From assembly GCA_964518335.1 (NCBI GenBank), contig CAZFDT010000005.1, positions 62,001 through 126,000 on the forward strand: DNA of 64,000 nt, in the 5' to 3' direction. Both the position numbers and the translations under genes were made by a program. This document shows positions 7,929-16,510 of the stretch, one piece after another. Below the pieces are notes generated by a model. The model had not been told where the DNA came from. It ran no database searches and worked only from the letters and a program-made list of their open reading frames with translations. Position 1 is the first letter of the stretch, and each line of letters begins with the position of its first letter. This DNA comes from CAZFDT01 sp964518335 (GTDB lineage: Bacteria > Planctomycetota > Phycisphaerae > Phycisphaerales > Phycisphaeraceae).

Positions 7929-9259
7929 GGCTGATTCCTCAATCGGCGCGTAATCCGCGGACTTGCCCGCTCAACGGCATCGGCCACTGCAACGGCGTCG
8001 GCTTCGTCGAGTGCCTCATCAAAAAGGTGGGTCATCTCGACCTGCATGATCGACAGGAGCAGTGGGTGAAACGGAGGCGGCGTCGACGCCTCAAGCTGAT
8101 CGATCGCGGCCTGACGGTTGCGTGGATGGCGGGGGTTATCGAGGAACGTCGCTGATCGGGCGATGGCCGATATCGATGGCACTGAGTCGCCCGCCGCGGC
8201 ACGCAACTGCTGCACGCGCGGCCCGGCCAGGAACTTGATCAGTTCCCACGCCTCCTGCGGATGCGCCGAGCGAGCATTGAGCGCGTAACCCGCACCGTTC
8301 AGGTACGACGTACGCCGCAGGGCGGCGGGTTGCACCGCGATGTCCCATTCGAATGGAGCGTGCTCGAAGCGCAAGGATAGAACCAGATCAGCGATGATCA
8401 TGGAGACACGGCCCGCGGCGAAGAGGTCATAGACGCCGATTGACGCAGTCCCACGGCCGCCGCCGGTGGCGCCGCCGAAACTGACGCCCAGTCCCGCCTG
8501 CTGGCTGCGCGTGGGCACGGCGTGGTAACGGTATAGAAGGTCGTAGTTCAACTGCAGCGCCGTCACTGCCTGGGGCTGCGACAGAGTGCATTCGAGGGTC
8601 CGCGGATCGAAGATCGCCGCATCGTGCTGAGCGAGCAGGTCCATGCTGTCGAAGGTCGCCAGCGCGAAGCGGTCGTATCGGCCGTCACCGTCGCTGTCAC
8701 TGCTGAGCTTGCCGGCGGCCTCAATCACATCCTTCCACGTCCACGCCGCGTTGGGATACGCCAGACCGGCCATGTCAAAATGCTCGCGGTTGTAAAAGAG
8801 CACGGCGGCGCCGCAGCTCTTGGGCAGCGCGTAGAGTTGGCCCTGATGCGAGAACGCCTCGATGATCCGCGGAAAATAATCGGACGCCGATACGTCCGAA
8901 TCAGCTTGAATGAACCGGTCGAGCGGCTGGAACACGCCCGCGCCGGCGAAGCGGTAGAACGAATACACGTCCAGCCAGGTCACGTCGGGCGCCACTCGCC
9001 CGGCCAACTCCACCTGCAGCTTAGCCAGGTAGCCGCCGCTGCTGGGCGTGCGAAGCTGCACCTTGATATGCGGGTGCGCCTGCTCGAACATGGCGATGAT
9101 CTTTTCGTACATCTGCACTTGCTCGGGTGTACCGAACGTACCCAAGCTGATCAGCACGCGATCGTTCTCGACGCGAGGCGATGGTGTCCGAAACAGCCAT
9201 ACGGCAATGCCGATCATCAGCAAGGGCGACACCACGAACTTGACCAGGAAGGCGGGCAT
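7925..9259 (-). CDS. ABC sugar transporter solute-binding protein (family 1)
   Basis: The 444-residue protein starts at ATG 9259, two bases after the permease stop. The N-terminus is a hydrophobic segment (residues about 5-22) without a lipobox, so it is probably membrane-anchored or cleaved by signal peptidase I. Typical family-1 features are present: EKIIAMFEQAHPHIKVQ, a DVTWLDVY segment, GQLYALPKS, and the WTWKDVIEAAGKL motif. These bind an oligosaccharide or monosaccharide outside the membrane and deliver it to the two permeases encoded just upstream. No nucleotide-binding subunit is encoded in the operon, so a shared MsmK/UgpC-type ATPase elsewhere is expected. Confidence 0.88.
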   Translation of the reverse strand: MPAFLVKFVVSPLLMIGIAVWLFRTPSPRVENDRVLISLGTFGTPEQVQMYEKIIAMFEQAHPHIKVQLRTPSSGGYLAKLQVELAGRVAPDVTWLDVYSFYRFAGAGVFQPLDRFIQADSDVSASDYFPRIIEAFSHQGQLYALPKSCGAAVLFYNREHFDMAGLAYPNAAWTWKDVIEAAGKLSSDSDGDGRYDRFALATFDSMDLLAQHDAAIFDPRTLECTLSQPQAVTALQLNYDLLYRYHAVPTRSQQAGLGVSFGGATGGGRGTASIGVYDLFAAGRVSMIIADLVLSLRFEHAPFEWDIAVQPAALRRTSYLNGAGYALNARSAHPQEAWELIKFLAGPRVQQLRAAAGDSVPSISAIARSATFLDNPRHPRNRQAAIDQLEASTPPPFHPLLLSIMQVEMTHLFDEALDEADAVAVADAVERASPRITRRLRNQP

Positions 9260-9261
9260 GA

Positions 9262-10104
9262 TCAGTCCTTATCCGCTCCCAGCGCGAAGCCCGACAGCAG
9301 GTAGCGCTGGGCCATAACAAACAGCACAATGCTCGGCACCATGACCACGAGCGAGGCCGCCATCATCAGATTCCAACTCGTCGCGTGCTGCCCTTGAAAC
9401 GACGCCAGCCCCAGCGCCAGCGTGAACTTCTCACGCGAACTGAGGTAGATCAGTGGCGTCAGGAAATCGTTCCAACGATTGATGAATCCCAGCACCGCGA
9501 CGGTGGCGATCACCGGCACGCTCTGCGGCAGCAGAATGCTCCAGTAGGTCCGTAGCGGCGAACAGCCATCGACCGCTGCCGCTTCGTCCTGCGACAGCGG
9601 GATGGTCATGAAGTATTGCCGGAACAGGAAGATTCCGAACGCATTTCCGAAGAACGCCGGCACGATCAGCGGCTTGACCGTGTCGATCCAACCGAAACTT
9701 CGGAACAGGATGAACAGCGGCACCATCGTCACCTGCGGGGGCAGCATGAGGGTGGCAAGGATCACGATGAACAGAACGTTTCGACCGGGGAATCGCAGCC
9801 GCGCGAACGGGTAGGCGATGAGCGAGCAGGACAGCACTTCCCCGACGACGCCCAGCGACGCCACGACCAATGAGTTCCACGCATAACGATGAAACGGCTG
9901 GCTCCTAAGCGCCCTTTCATAGTTACCCCATTCGAAGGAACGAACGTCCCACGACCGCCACGACCACGGCTCGACCTGCATCACGCTGCGGTGATCGGGC
10001 AGCACAGACACCAGAAACATCCACAGCATCGGCGTCACGAACAGCGCCGCACCGCCAGCCAGCGCCAGCCATACGAAGAGCGGTTTGAGGTGACGTGCTT
10101 TCAC
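9262..10104 (-). CDS. ABC sugar transporter permease (MalG/UgpE type)
   Basis: The start is GTG 10104, preceded by GGGGAGGT and overlapping the stop of the other permease (GTGA); the frame to 10194 is antisense extension. The 280-residue product has about six membrane segments and the EAA loop (EAAAVDGCSPLRTYW) that contacts the ATPase. The first segment (FVWLALAGGAALFVTPMLWM) and the long periplasmic stretch after it are as in MalG/UgpE proteins. It forms the translocation pore with the next entry and is served by the binding protein downstream. Confidence 0.88.
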   Translation of the reverse strand: MKARHLKPLFVWLALAGGAALFVTPMLWMFLVSVLPDHRSVMQVEPWSWRSWDVRSFEWGNYERALRSQPFHRYAWNSLVVASLGVVGEVLSCSLIAYPFARLRFPGRNVLFIVILATLMLPPQVTMVPLFILFRSFGWIDTVKPLIVPAFFGNAFGIFLFRQYFMTIPLSQDEAAAVDGCSPLRTYWSILLPQSVPVIATVAVLGFINRWNDFLTPLIYLSSREKFTLALGLASFQGQHATSWNLMMAASLVVMVPSIVLFVMAQRYLLSGFALGADKD

Positions 10105-11087
10105 GTCCGCACCTCCCCGGCATAGTACACCCACCGCCGCGCCGTTCGCATGACCAACAGGGTCAATAGCAACACCAGCACGAACAGCAGCCACGCCAAT
10201 GCCGACGCATACCCGGCCTCGAAATCAACAAAGCCCTTCTGGTAGATGTAAAGTGCAAACAGCAGCGTCGCGTCGCGCGGTCCGCCGCCGGTCATCATGT
10301 ATGCCTGCGTGAATACCTGAAACGAACCAATGATCCCGATGATCGCGTTGAACAGGATCATCGGCGTCAACATGGGGACGGTGATGACCAGCCATCGCCG
10401 GATGGGACCGGCGCCGTCGATCATCGCCGCCTCGTGTAGCGACGCCGGGATCGACGACAGCCCCGCGAGAAAGATGATCGTCGGCGGCCCCAAACCCCAT
10501 AGGCTCATCAGCACCAGTCCGGGCAAGGCCCAGGTCGTACTCGCCAGCCAGCCCGGCAGCGCATCGCGGGACACACCCAGCGGCTGCAGCAACCACCACA
10601 GAACCTGGTTGATCCATCCTTGCTCAGGATTCAGTAAGCCCATCCACAGGATCGACACCGCCACGCCCGAGAGAATCGCCGGCAGGTAGTAGATCGTGCG
10701 GAACAGCGCCCCTGCCCAACGCACCTGATGCAAGAGCGTCGCCATCACCAAGGCAAGCACCATCATCAGCACCACGCTGGACACCGCGTAAGTGAGCGTC
10801 ACTTTCAGTGACTGCCACACGCGCGGATCGTCAAAGAACACGCGGCGGTAGTTGTCCAGCCCGGCATAACGCGGCGCTGGACCGATCATGTCCCAATGGC
10901 AGAAACTCAGCGCCAGCGAGAAGAGGATTGGAAACGCCTGGAACACCAGAAACCCGATGACCCACGGCAGCAGCATCAGGCAGGCATAGCGGTATTCCTG
11001 CCCGCGTCGGCCGAACCACAGCCGCCGCAGCCGAGGCTGTGAACGCGCATGCCACGCCATGGTTGCCGGCAGTGCCGAATCGCGCAC
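10101..11087 (-). CDS. ABC sugar transporter permease (MalF/UgpA type)
   Basis: The protein is about 328 residues from GTG 11087, with AGGGAG eight bases upstream; GTG 11093 or the ATG at 11126 are alternatives, but the latter overlaps the upstream gene. Six membrane spans are evident, with the EAA loop EAAMIDGAGPIRRW and the MalF/UgpA-like segment ending GFVDFEAGYASALAWLL. It pairs with the MalG-type permease by a 4-base overlap. The gene follows the glycosidase-like gene by 13 bases, linking extracellular cleavage and uptake in one transcript. Confidence 0.87.
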   Translation of the reverse strand: MRDSALPATMAWHARSQPRLRRLWFGRRGQEYRYACLMLLPWVIGFLVFQAFPILFSLALSFCHWDMIGPAPRYAGLDNYRRVFFDDPRVWQSLKVTLTYAVSSVVLMMVLALVMATLLHQVRWAGALFRTIYYLPAILSGVAVSILWMGLLNPEQGWINQVLWWLLQPLGVSRDALPGWLASTTWALPGLVLMSLWGLGPPTIIFLAGLSSIPASLHEAAMIDGAGPIRRWLVITVPMLTPMILFNAIIGIIGSFQVFTQAYMMTGGGPRDATLLFALYIYQKGFVDFEAGYASALAWLLFVLVLLLTLLVMRTARRWVYYAGEVRT

Positions 11088-11100
11088 GATCACGTCTCCC

Positions 11101-13797
11101 TCATCGGTTGGGCGCCAGCCATACACGCCGCCCCGGCTCGACCCGTGCCGTCAGTTCCGCGCGTCCATCCTTGACCGCCGGGGTCACCGTCGGACCATCC
11201 TCGATTCGCAGGGTGAACCGCAACGGTCCGCCGTCGCTGCAGTGGACCCGCAAGGTCGTTCCCTCGACCCGGAAGGTGAGCATCGCGCCCCAGTAGTTGA
11301 GATTGGCAAACTCGATCGCGCCGAACCCGGTGGGAACCTGTGGACGCAGACTCAGACCGCGCGCTTCCCATCGCATGTCGAAGTAGAACGCCGGCTGTAG
11401 CGACGCGACCGCGCCGCCTTGCGGGAAGATCTCGCGGAAGCCCTCGAAGTCCAGCCGCTCCCGTTCCGGTCCCAGGAACTGCCAACGCCCGCGGCCACCG
11501 TGATCGTCGAACGTCCGCCCGCCGGTGAGCCGGTCGGGGCTGGCGTAGCGAGCGAGAATGCGTAGGTTCCGCTCGTGCATCTTGTCAACGGATTGGAATC
11601 GGGTGCGAGCCGTCAAGTCACGAGCGGCCACGTCCAGCCGGGTGCCGCCGTTGGTGAGAACCTCCAGGTACGGCATTGTGCCGGTGACATTCAGCCATGT
11701 GCTGTTGGCGGTAGTGTTGAACGGTGGAGCAACCTCCCAGATGGAGTAAATGTCGTCGCGCCATGTCTTGCCGCCATCGGGGCTGTATTGGCCGTGATCA
11801 AGCCAGCGGAGGATCTCGCGGCCTTGTTGCGGTTGAGGGATGTCCCGAGCCGCGGCCTCGAGGTTGTAGTACGTGAAGCCGTAGTCGTAGACCTTGCCGT
11901 CCCAATCGCGGCAGCCGAGGTATCGGCCGAACGGCCGGCCGTTGTCCTGCGCCTCATGCCAGAACGCTTTGTTGTAGGCCTTGCGGGCCCGCGATTCGAG
12001 ACGACGATATTCGATCGCACCTTCGACATCACCGGTGAGCACCGACAACTCGGCCATGGCGCGACATGCGGTGGGATACCAGACCGCCGCGAAGGCATCC
12101 TGCGCATTGCCCGCGCCTTCCCAGTAGGAATTTGGCGTGCTCACGGCATGCCGGCCCGACTTGTGCTGCGGCATGTTGTACGCCCGGTCATCGAGGTATT
12201 GGATCATGTCCGTCTCAGCAGCGCCCATATGCTGACGCATGTAGTCGAACATGCTCCGGAGCACCTCACGAACATCGCAGCGGATCGGACCCACATAGGC
12301 TTGCCCGTCGTAGTCGGGGCTTTGTAGGTCGGTCCACCACGTCACGCCTGGTGCAAAATAGTCGCGATTGTCCCCAACACTGGTTACCTCGAGGTAATAA
12401 CGGCCCGGCGGCAGGGGCTGCACCGACGTCACTCCGACCTGTCGCGTGTTGGTCGGAGGGATGGTGAACGTCGTCTCAGCCAGCAGCCTGCCGCCCGGCG
12501 CGTCATACAATGCAATCCTTCCGCGATTGGGCTGGTCCTTGGAGGAATTGCCGAGTTTGGCAGTTGCGCGATTGAACGATGCGCGAGCGACGAAGACCTG
12601 TCCCAGGCTGTGGCGCGATGTCGGCGGGTGCCCATCTAGTCGCACATCTCCCGCGTGAAGGACGTGTTCGGCGAAATCGGCGTTCTTGCCTACCAGCGGC
12701 TGAAGCTCCTCACCGTCGGTGGAAATCCAACGAGCGCGGCGGGCGCTGAGAAAATCGACGTCGCCGCTGGCAAGTACATATTGCGCGATCGAATGAATCC
12801 ATAGGCCATTGAGGTAGAGCAGTCGCACATCCCACGGCGCGTCGGGCGAGACGTTGAGTAATCCACCGGCCCCATAGTCGGGGTACTGCAGGTTCGGATA
12901 GTGGTAGCCGAAGTGGCCGAAGCGGTCGTAACCGATCGCACCAACGTGTTCCAGCAACTGGCGTCGAAGCTGCTTGCGATGCCACGTCCGCGGATCGCTG
13001 AATGTATGTGTTTCGACCGCGCCCAGGCACCAGTCGCCGCCGACGATAACGAACGGCGCCCAATAGATGCCCTGCTGCATGAACTCGGTGAGAAGCCGGC
13101 TGGCAGAGATGGTCTTGGCGGTAGGCTCGAACACGATCGGGAAGTCCGGCTCGAAGCGAGCCTCGGGCAAGAGCAGCGCGTTGCCAGGCGTCTGTCTCTC
13201 ACCACGTGGCAGCACGTCGATCAGCATAGGTTGCCGCAGGCTGCGAGCATCCAGCACCAGGCGATCGGCCTCACATCGATAGGCCAGGCTCGACAAACCG
13301 GGGAAAGTGACCTCCAGATCCCAATTCTGCGACGCGTCGGAACGGATGAGCAGCCGACCCTGCTGCAACCGGATCTCACCTCCCTTCTCTCGCTTAAGTG
13401 ACTCGATGCGAAGCACCTGCCCGCTGTCGGCCACGATGTGCCGAACGGGAAGGACCATCTCCCGTGCGTCGGCGGTGCTTGTTGCGTGCGGATAGTGCCG
13501 GTGATCGTCTGCATCGTAATATCCCTCGCGCACGAAGGGCAGCGCCCACTGGAGCCCGCTTCGACCAGGGGTTAACTCCAACCGACGACCCGTCATGCGC
13601 CATTCGGCGACGCCCTCGATTCCCGCCTCCCGTGCTGCCAATTCCTGCCCATATGAGGCGCGGCCTTGGCCATCGACGCGAAGACTCGCCACGTGCCGAC
13701 CTTCCACCAGAAGCGACGCGTACTCATTGTTGGCCCATGCCCGCGACAGTGACGCCGTCAAGGACAAGCCGGCCAGCAGCAGATATTTAGCAACCAT
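11101..13797 (-). CDS. Secreted glycosidase-like protein with (alpha/alpha)6-barrel
   Basis: The 898-residue protein starts at ATG 13797. Residues 1-22 form a signal peptide ending in AWA. The N-terminal third is beta-rich; the central part (about 380-780) has the helical-hairpin and Trp/Tyr/Gly-rich motifs of six-hairpin glycosidases (NSYWEGAGNAQDAF, RDWDGKVYDYGFTYYNLEA, DDIYSIWEVAPPF). The C-terminus (about 800-890) is a small beta-domain with a GH65-type look. It probably removes a terminal sugar such as rhamnose, fucose or a uronic acid outside the membrane, but I cannot assign a GH family and no catalytic residue is claimed. A near-consensus promoter ends only eight bases before the ATG (see 13806). 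Confidence 0.6.
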   Translation of the reverse strand: MVAKYLLLAGLSLTASLSRAWANNEYASLLVEGRHVASLRVDGQGRASYGQELAAREAGIEGVAEWRMTGRRLELTPGRSGLQWALPFVREGYYDADDHRHYPHATSTADAREMVLPVRHIVADSGQVLRIESLKREKGGEIRLQQGRLLIRSDASQNWDLEVTFPGLSSLAYRCEADRLVLDARSLRQPMLIDVLPRGERQTPGNALLLPEARFEPDFPIVFEPTAKTISASRLLTEFMQQGIYWAPFVIVGGDWCLGAVETHTFSDPRTWHRKQLRRQLLEHVGAIGYDRFGHFGYHYPNLQYPDYGAGGLLNVSPDAPWDVRLLYLNGLWIHSIAQYVLASGDVDFLSARRARWISTDGEELQPLVGKNADFAEHVLHAGDVRLDGHPPTSRHSLGQVFVARASFNRATAKLGNSSKDQPNRGRIALYDAPGGRLLAETTFTIPPTNTRQVGVTSVQPLPPGRYYLEVTSVGDNRDYFAPGVTWWTDLQSPDYDGQAYVGPIRCDVREVLRSMFDYMRQHMGAAETDMIQYLDDRAYNMPQHKSGRHAVSTPNSYWEGAGNAQDAFAAVWYPTACRAMAELSVLTGDVEGAIEYRRLESRARKAYNKAFWHEAQDNGRPFGRYLGCRDWDGKVYDYGFTYYNLEAAARDIPQPQQGREILRWLDHGQYSPDGGKTWRDDIYSIWEVAPPFNTTANSTWLNVTGTMPYLEVLTNGGTRLDVAARDLTARTRFQSVDKMHERNLRILARYASPDRLTGGRTFDDHGGRGRWQFLGPERERLDFEGFREIFPQGGAVASLQPAFYFDMRWEARGLSLRPQVPTGFGAIEFANLNYWGAMLTFRVEGTTLRVHCSDGGPLRFTLRIEDGPTVTPAVKDGRAELTARVEPGRRVWLAPNR

Positions 13798-13805
13798 TCC
13801 TTATT

Positions 13806-13834
13806 TTTATACAGGATGTATGAAGTTTTGTCAA
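13806..13834 (-). promoter_or_regulatory. Sigma70-type promoter before the glycosidase-like gene
   Basis: On the minus strand TTGACA (13834-13829) and TATAAA (13811-13806) are separated by exactly 17 bases. Only eight bases lie between the -10 element and the ATG at 13797, so the transcript would begin at or within a couple of bases of the start codon. The purine-rich AAGGA also abuts the ATG too closely to serve as a normal ribosome-binding site. Either the mRNA is leaderless or this promoter competes with read-through from the symporter gene. The -35 lies inside the recurring TTGTCAACA element. Confidence 0.7.
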
Positions 13835-13836
13835 CA
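13828..13836. promoter_or_regulatory. TTGTCAACA element, copy 1
   Basis: The 9-mer TTGTCAACA (plus strand) occurs here, at 17499 and at 27524, each time in the intergenic DNA just before a carbohydrate gene. In this copy its complement contains the -35 hexamer TTGACA. A second partial copy, TTGTCAA, lies 18 bases further right (13854). It could be simply the -35 or an operator that overlaps it. Confidence 0.5.
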
Positions 13837-13856
13837 AAATTGCACGTGTCGCGTTG

Positions 13857-15395
13857 TCAATTATGAGCCGCACTCGTGACGATCACTTGCGGTGCTGAGG
13901 AGGGTTTGGTCCGCGGCTGTAGCGTGTAGATCGTCAAGCCAGTCACGTCCCGATATGGCTTGGGCATCGCTAGACTTGCAAGATAGCCCACACCGATGCA
14001 TGCGACCGCGCCTACACCACCGTAGAGGAAAGGATGGACATGCGAGGACCAAGTAGCGGCGACTGTGGCGAGTCCGCCGGCAATCAGGCCTGTCAGTGCG
14101 CCAGCCGATGTCGCGCGTCGCGTGAAGATGCCTAGAACGAACAGGCCCGCCAGCGATCCGCCGAACCAGCCCAGCACCGTGTTGAACGCATCGAAGACAA
14201 AACTCACGTTGACTGAAGCAATGATTGACGCGGCCGCCACGCCCGTTGCACCCAGCCCCAGCGTTAACCACCGTGCCAAGCGCAAGTCCGATCGATCAGA
14301 GGCCGACGACCATCGGCGGTGGAAATCGACGATATAGGCGGTCACCACACTATTCATGCTGCCCGAGAGTGTGGACATCGCGGCGGCGAAGATGCCGGCG
14401 ATGAGCAGCCCCGCCACACCGGCCGGAAGCTGGCTGACCACGAACCACGGCACGATCTGATCCGCGCGTTGTGGCAGCGCCAGCTCGGGTGACGCCTGAT
14501 AGAAACCCCAGATCGCGGTGCCCATGAAGAAGAAGATCACACCCGTCGGGATCATCAGCGCGACGTTAGTCCAGATGCTTCGAGCCGCCTGCCGCTCGTC
14601 GCGTGTCGTCAGATAGCGCTGGATGACGGCTTGGTCGGTGGTGTATGGAATCAAGTTAAAGAAGAAGAAGCCAACAACGACGACCCAGAGGACCATCTGG
14701 CTGCTGTCCCAGCCCCAATTGGCCAGACGGAACTTGTCGGCCTCCATGGCGTGTTGAACCAGGGGCCCCATGCCGCCGGCACCGCTGACGGCCACCGCCA
14801 CCGCGACCAGCGCGCCGATTAGCAGAATGACCACCTGGACCACATCGGTCCAGATCACGGCCTCCATCCCGCCAATCACGGTATAGGCCGTCGTCAGCAG
14901 CCCCATCAGAAGGATGCAGGTATAGACGCTGATACCGGTGACCGCTTCGAGGGCGATCGCGGGTAGATAGAGGACGATGCCGATGCGGCCGAACTGAAAC
15001 AAGATGAACAGCGCAGAGCTGGTCAGTCGCACGGTGCTGTTGAATCGTCGCTCGAGGTAAGCGTAGGCCGTCGCCACGTTCAGACGGCGGAAGAACGGTA
15101 AGTAGCATGCGACGACCAGCGGCGCCACGGCCAGAATCGTCCAATTGCCTACCAGCCGCACCCAGTTCTCCTGGTAGGCGGTCGCGGGGATGGCCATGAA
15201 AGTGATCGCACTGAGCTGTGTACCGTAGATAGCCAGTCCGGCAGCCCACCACGGGATCCGCTGGCCGGCGAGGAAGAAGTCACTGGTGTTCTTGTTGCGA
15301 AACGAGCAATAGACGCCGATCAGCAACATGGCAAACAGATAGGCGATTAAGACCGCCCAGTTCAAGACACCGAAAGAAGCGGCGAGGGTCATCAT
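13857..15395 (-). CDS. Sodium:solute symporter (SSS family), probably for sialic or related acid sugars
   Basis: The 512-residue protein starts at ATG 15395 (or 15392); the frame to 15518 extends into the upstream gene. About 13 membrane segments can be traced. The SSS signature region is present: GQRIPWWAAGLAIYGTQLS followed by AITFMAIPA, and GGMEAVIWTDVVQ in the sixth segment region. Family members couple Na+ to uptake of sugars, sialic acid or proline. Placement directly after a NanM-like mutarotase and a lyase of the N-acetylneuraminate lyase fold argues for sialic-acid-type import; in several bacteria the mutarotase and SSS symporter are even fused. Substrate is inference. Confidence 0.82.
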   Translation of the reverse strand: MMTLAASFGVLNWAVLIAYLFAMLLIGVYCSFRNKNTSDFFLAGQRIPWWAAGLAIYGTQLSAITFMAIPATAYQENWVRLVGNWTILAVAPLVVACYLPFFRRLNVATAYAYLERRFNSTVRLTSSALFILFQFGRIGIVLYLPAIALEAVTGISVYTCILLMGLLTTAYTVIGGMEAVIWTDVVQVVILLIGALVAVAVAVSGAGGMGPLVQHAMEADKFRLANWGWDSSQMVLWVVVVGFFFFNLIPYTTDQAVIQRYLTTRDERQAARSIWTNVALMIPTGVIFFFMGTAIWGFYQASPELALPQRADQIVPWFVVSQLPAGVAGLLIAGIFAAAMSTLSGSMNSVVTAYIVDFHRRWSSASDRSDLRLARWLTLGLGATGVAAASIIASVNVSFVFDAFNTVLGWFGGSLAGLFVLGIFTRRATSAGALTGLIAGGLATVAATWSSHVHPFLYGGVGAVACIGVGYLASLAMPKPYRDVTGLTIYTLQPRTKPSSAPQVIVTSAAHN

Positions 15396-15397
15396 GG

Positions 15398-16510
15398 TCA
15401 CTGGCGCTGCTCCTTGGGAGAATGGTGGAAATGATCCGAAGCCCTCACGGCCCAAACATCGGCTGATCGTTGACCCGGCGCGCGTTCCCCACTGGGGATC
15501 ACCCACCACTCTCCCCATCGAGTTACTGGCGCGGTCACCCGCGATACGCCACGCGGCATGGGTGCCGCCTCATGCCATTTGCCGGTCGACACATCCAACT
15601 GCAGAACGTAATCGTGAAAACCCGGGTGCTCGGTCACTGGTATGTCGGCGAGCGATCCATCCAGACCGCCCAAGATCGTCAGACTTGTCCCGGTCAAAGC
15701 CAGGGCCTGCCACGGCGCGGCGGCGGCGGGACGCGGCATGGCGGGCAGCGCCTGCCAGCCACGATCGGGCCGATATCTGAACACATCCCGCAAGTAAGGC
15801 GTGATGCGACGAGGATGACCACTGCCATCGGCCTCCAAGTCGATTCCACTCATCAGGTAGAACTCGCCATTGTTGGCCGCCGCCACCGCCAGGTGCCTTG
15901 CCGGCCCCGGCCACGGCGCCAGTTCACGCCAAGCCCAGCGTTCGGGTGGATGCGATAAGTCCAGGGCAAAGAACCGCTTACTGGCCGACGTGTCACCTCG
16001 CCGGTGCAGGCCACCGGCAACGTAGATCGTCTCGCCGACGACCGCGCCACAGGCAAATGCAACGGGTACGGGCATGGCTGGCAGCACTTCAATCGTGACC
16101 TGCCCGTCAGTCAACTGCAACGCCCACACGTCAGCAACATATCCGTCAGACGTTTCGCCGCCCATGCATATGAGGCGAGGCCCAACCGTACACGACACGC
16201 CGTAGGCGACTGGTTTAGGCAATCGCGTTGGACTGCGTTGCCACTTGCCTTCCATGCTCGGCAACACCCAGATGGTGTCGTGCCACGCCTTGGCACCGCC
16301 GTCCCACGGCGGGGACTGGGGGAAGTTGGCGCCCCCGGCGGCAAGTAGCGCGTTACCGCAAACCCCCGCGAACATCCCTGCGAAGCCATGAGCATCCGGC
16401 AGCGGGGGCAGTTGCCGCCACTGCAGCGATTGGGCCAGCAGAGGGGCCGTCGCCAGCAGGCCAATGCATGCAGGTGCCAGCACGTTCATCGTTCGACGGG
16501 TTGGGGACAT
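15398..16510 (-). CDS. nanM: N-acetylneuraminate epimerase (NanM)-like Kelch mutarotase
   Basis: The 370-residue protein has a signal peptide (to about residue 27, LLAQ). It consists of Kelch-type propeller blades: AAGGANFPQ near residue 60 followed by GGAKAWHDTIWVL, then GGETSDGYVADVWAL, AGGLHRRGDTSASKRFFALD, and GGLDGSLADIPVT. The segment with GGANFP and the later GGL...FFALD are hallmarks of NanM and the cyclically permuted mutarotases, which interconvert anomers of N-acetylneuraminic acid in the periplasm before uptake. It lies between the lyase and symporter genes. The stop is 2 bases from the symporter ATG. Confidence 0.8.
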   Translation of the reverse strand: MSPTRRTMNVLAPACIGLLATAPLLAQSLQWRQLPPLPDAHGFAGMFAGVCGNALLAAGGANFPQSPPWDGGAKAWHDTIWVLPSMEGKWQRSPTRLPKPVAYGVSCTVGPRLICMGGETSDGYVADVWALQLTDGQVTIEVLPAMPVPVAFACGAVVGETIYVAGGLHRRGDTSASKRFFALDLSHPPERWAWRELAPWPGPARHLAVAAANNGEFYLMSGIDLEADGSGHPRRITPYLRDVFRYRPDRGWQALPAMPRPAAAAPWQALALTGTSLTILGGLDGSLADIPVTEHPGFHDYVLQLDVSTGKWHEAAPMPRGVSRVTAPVTRWGEWWVIPSGERAPGQRSADVWAVRASDHFHHSPKEQRQ

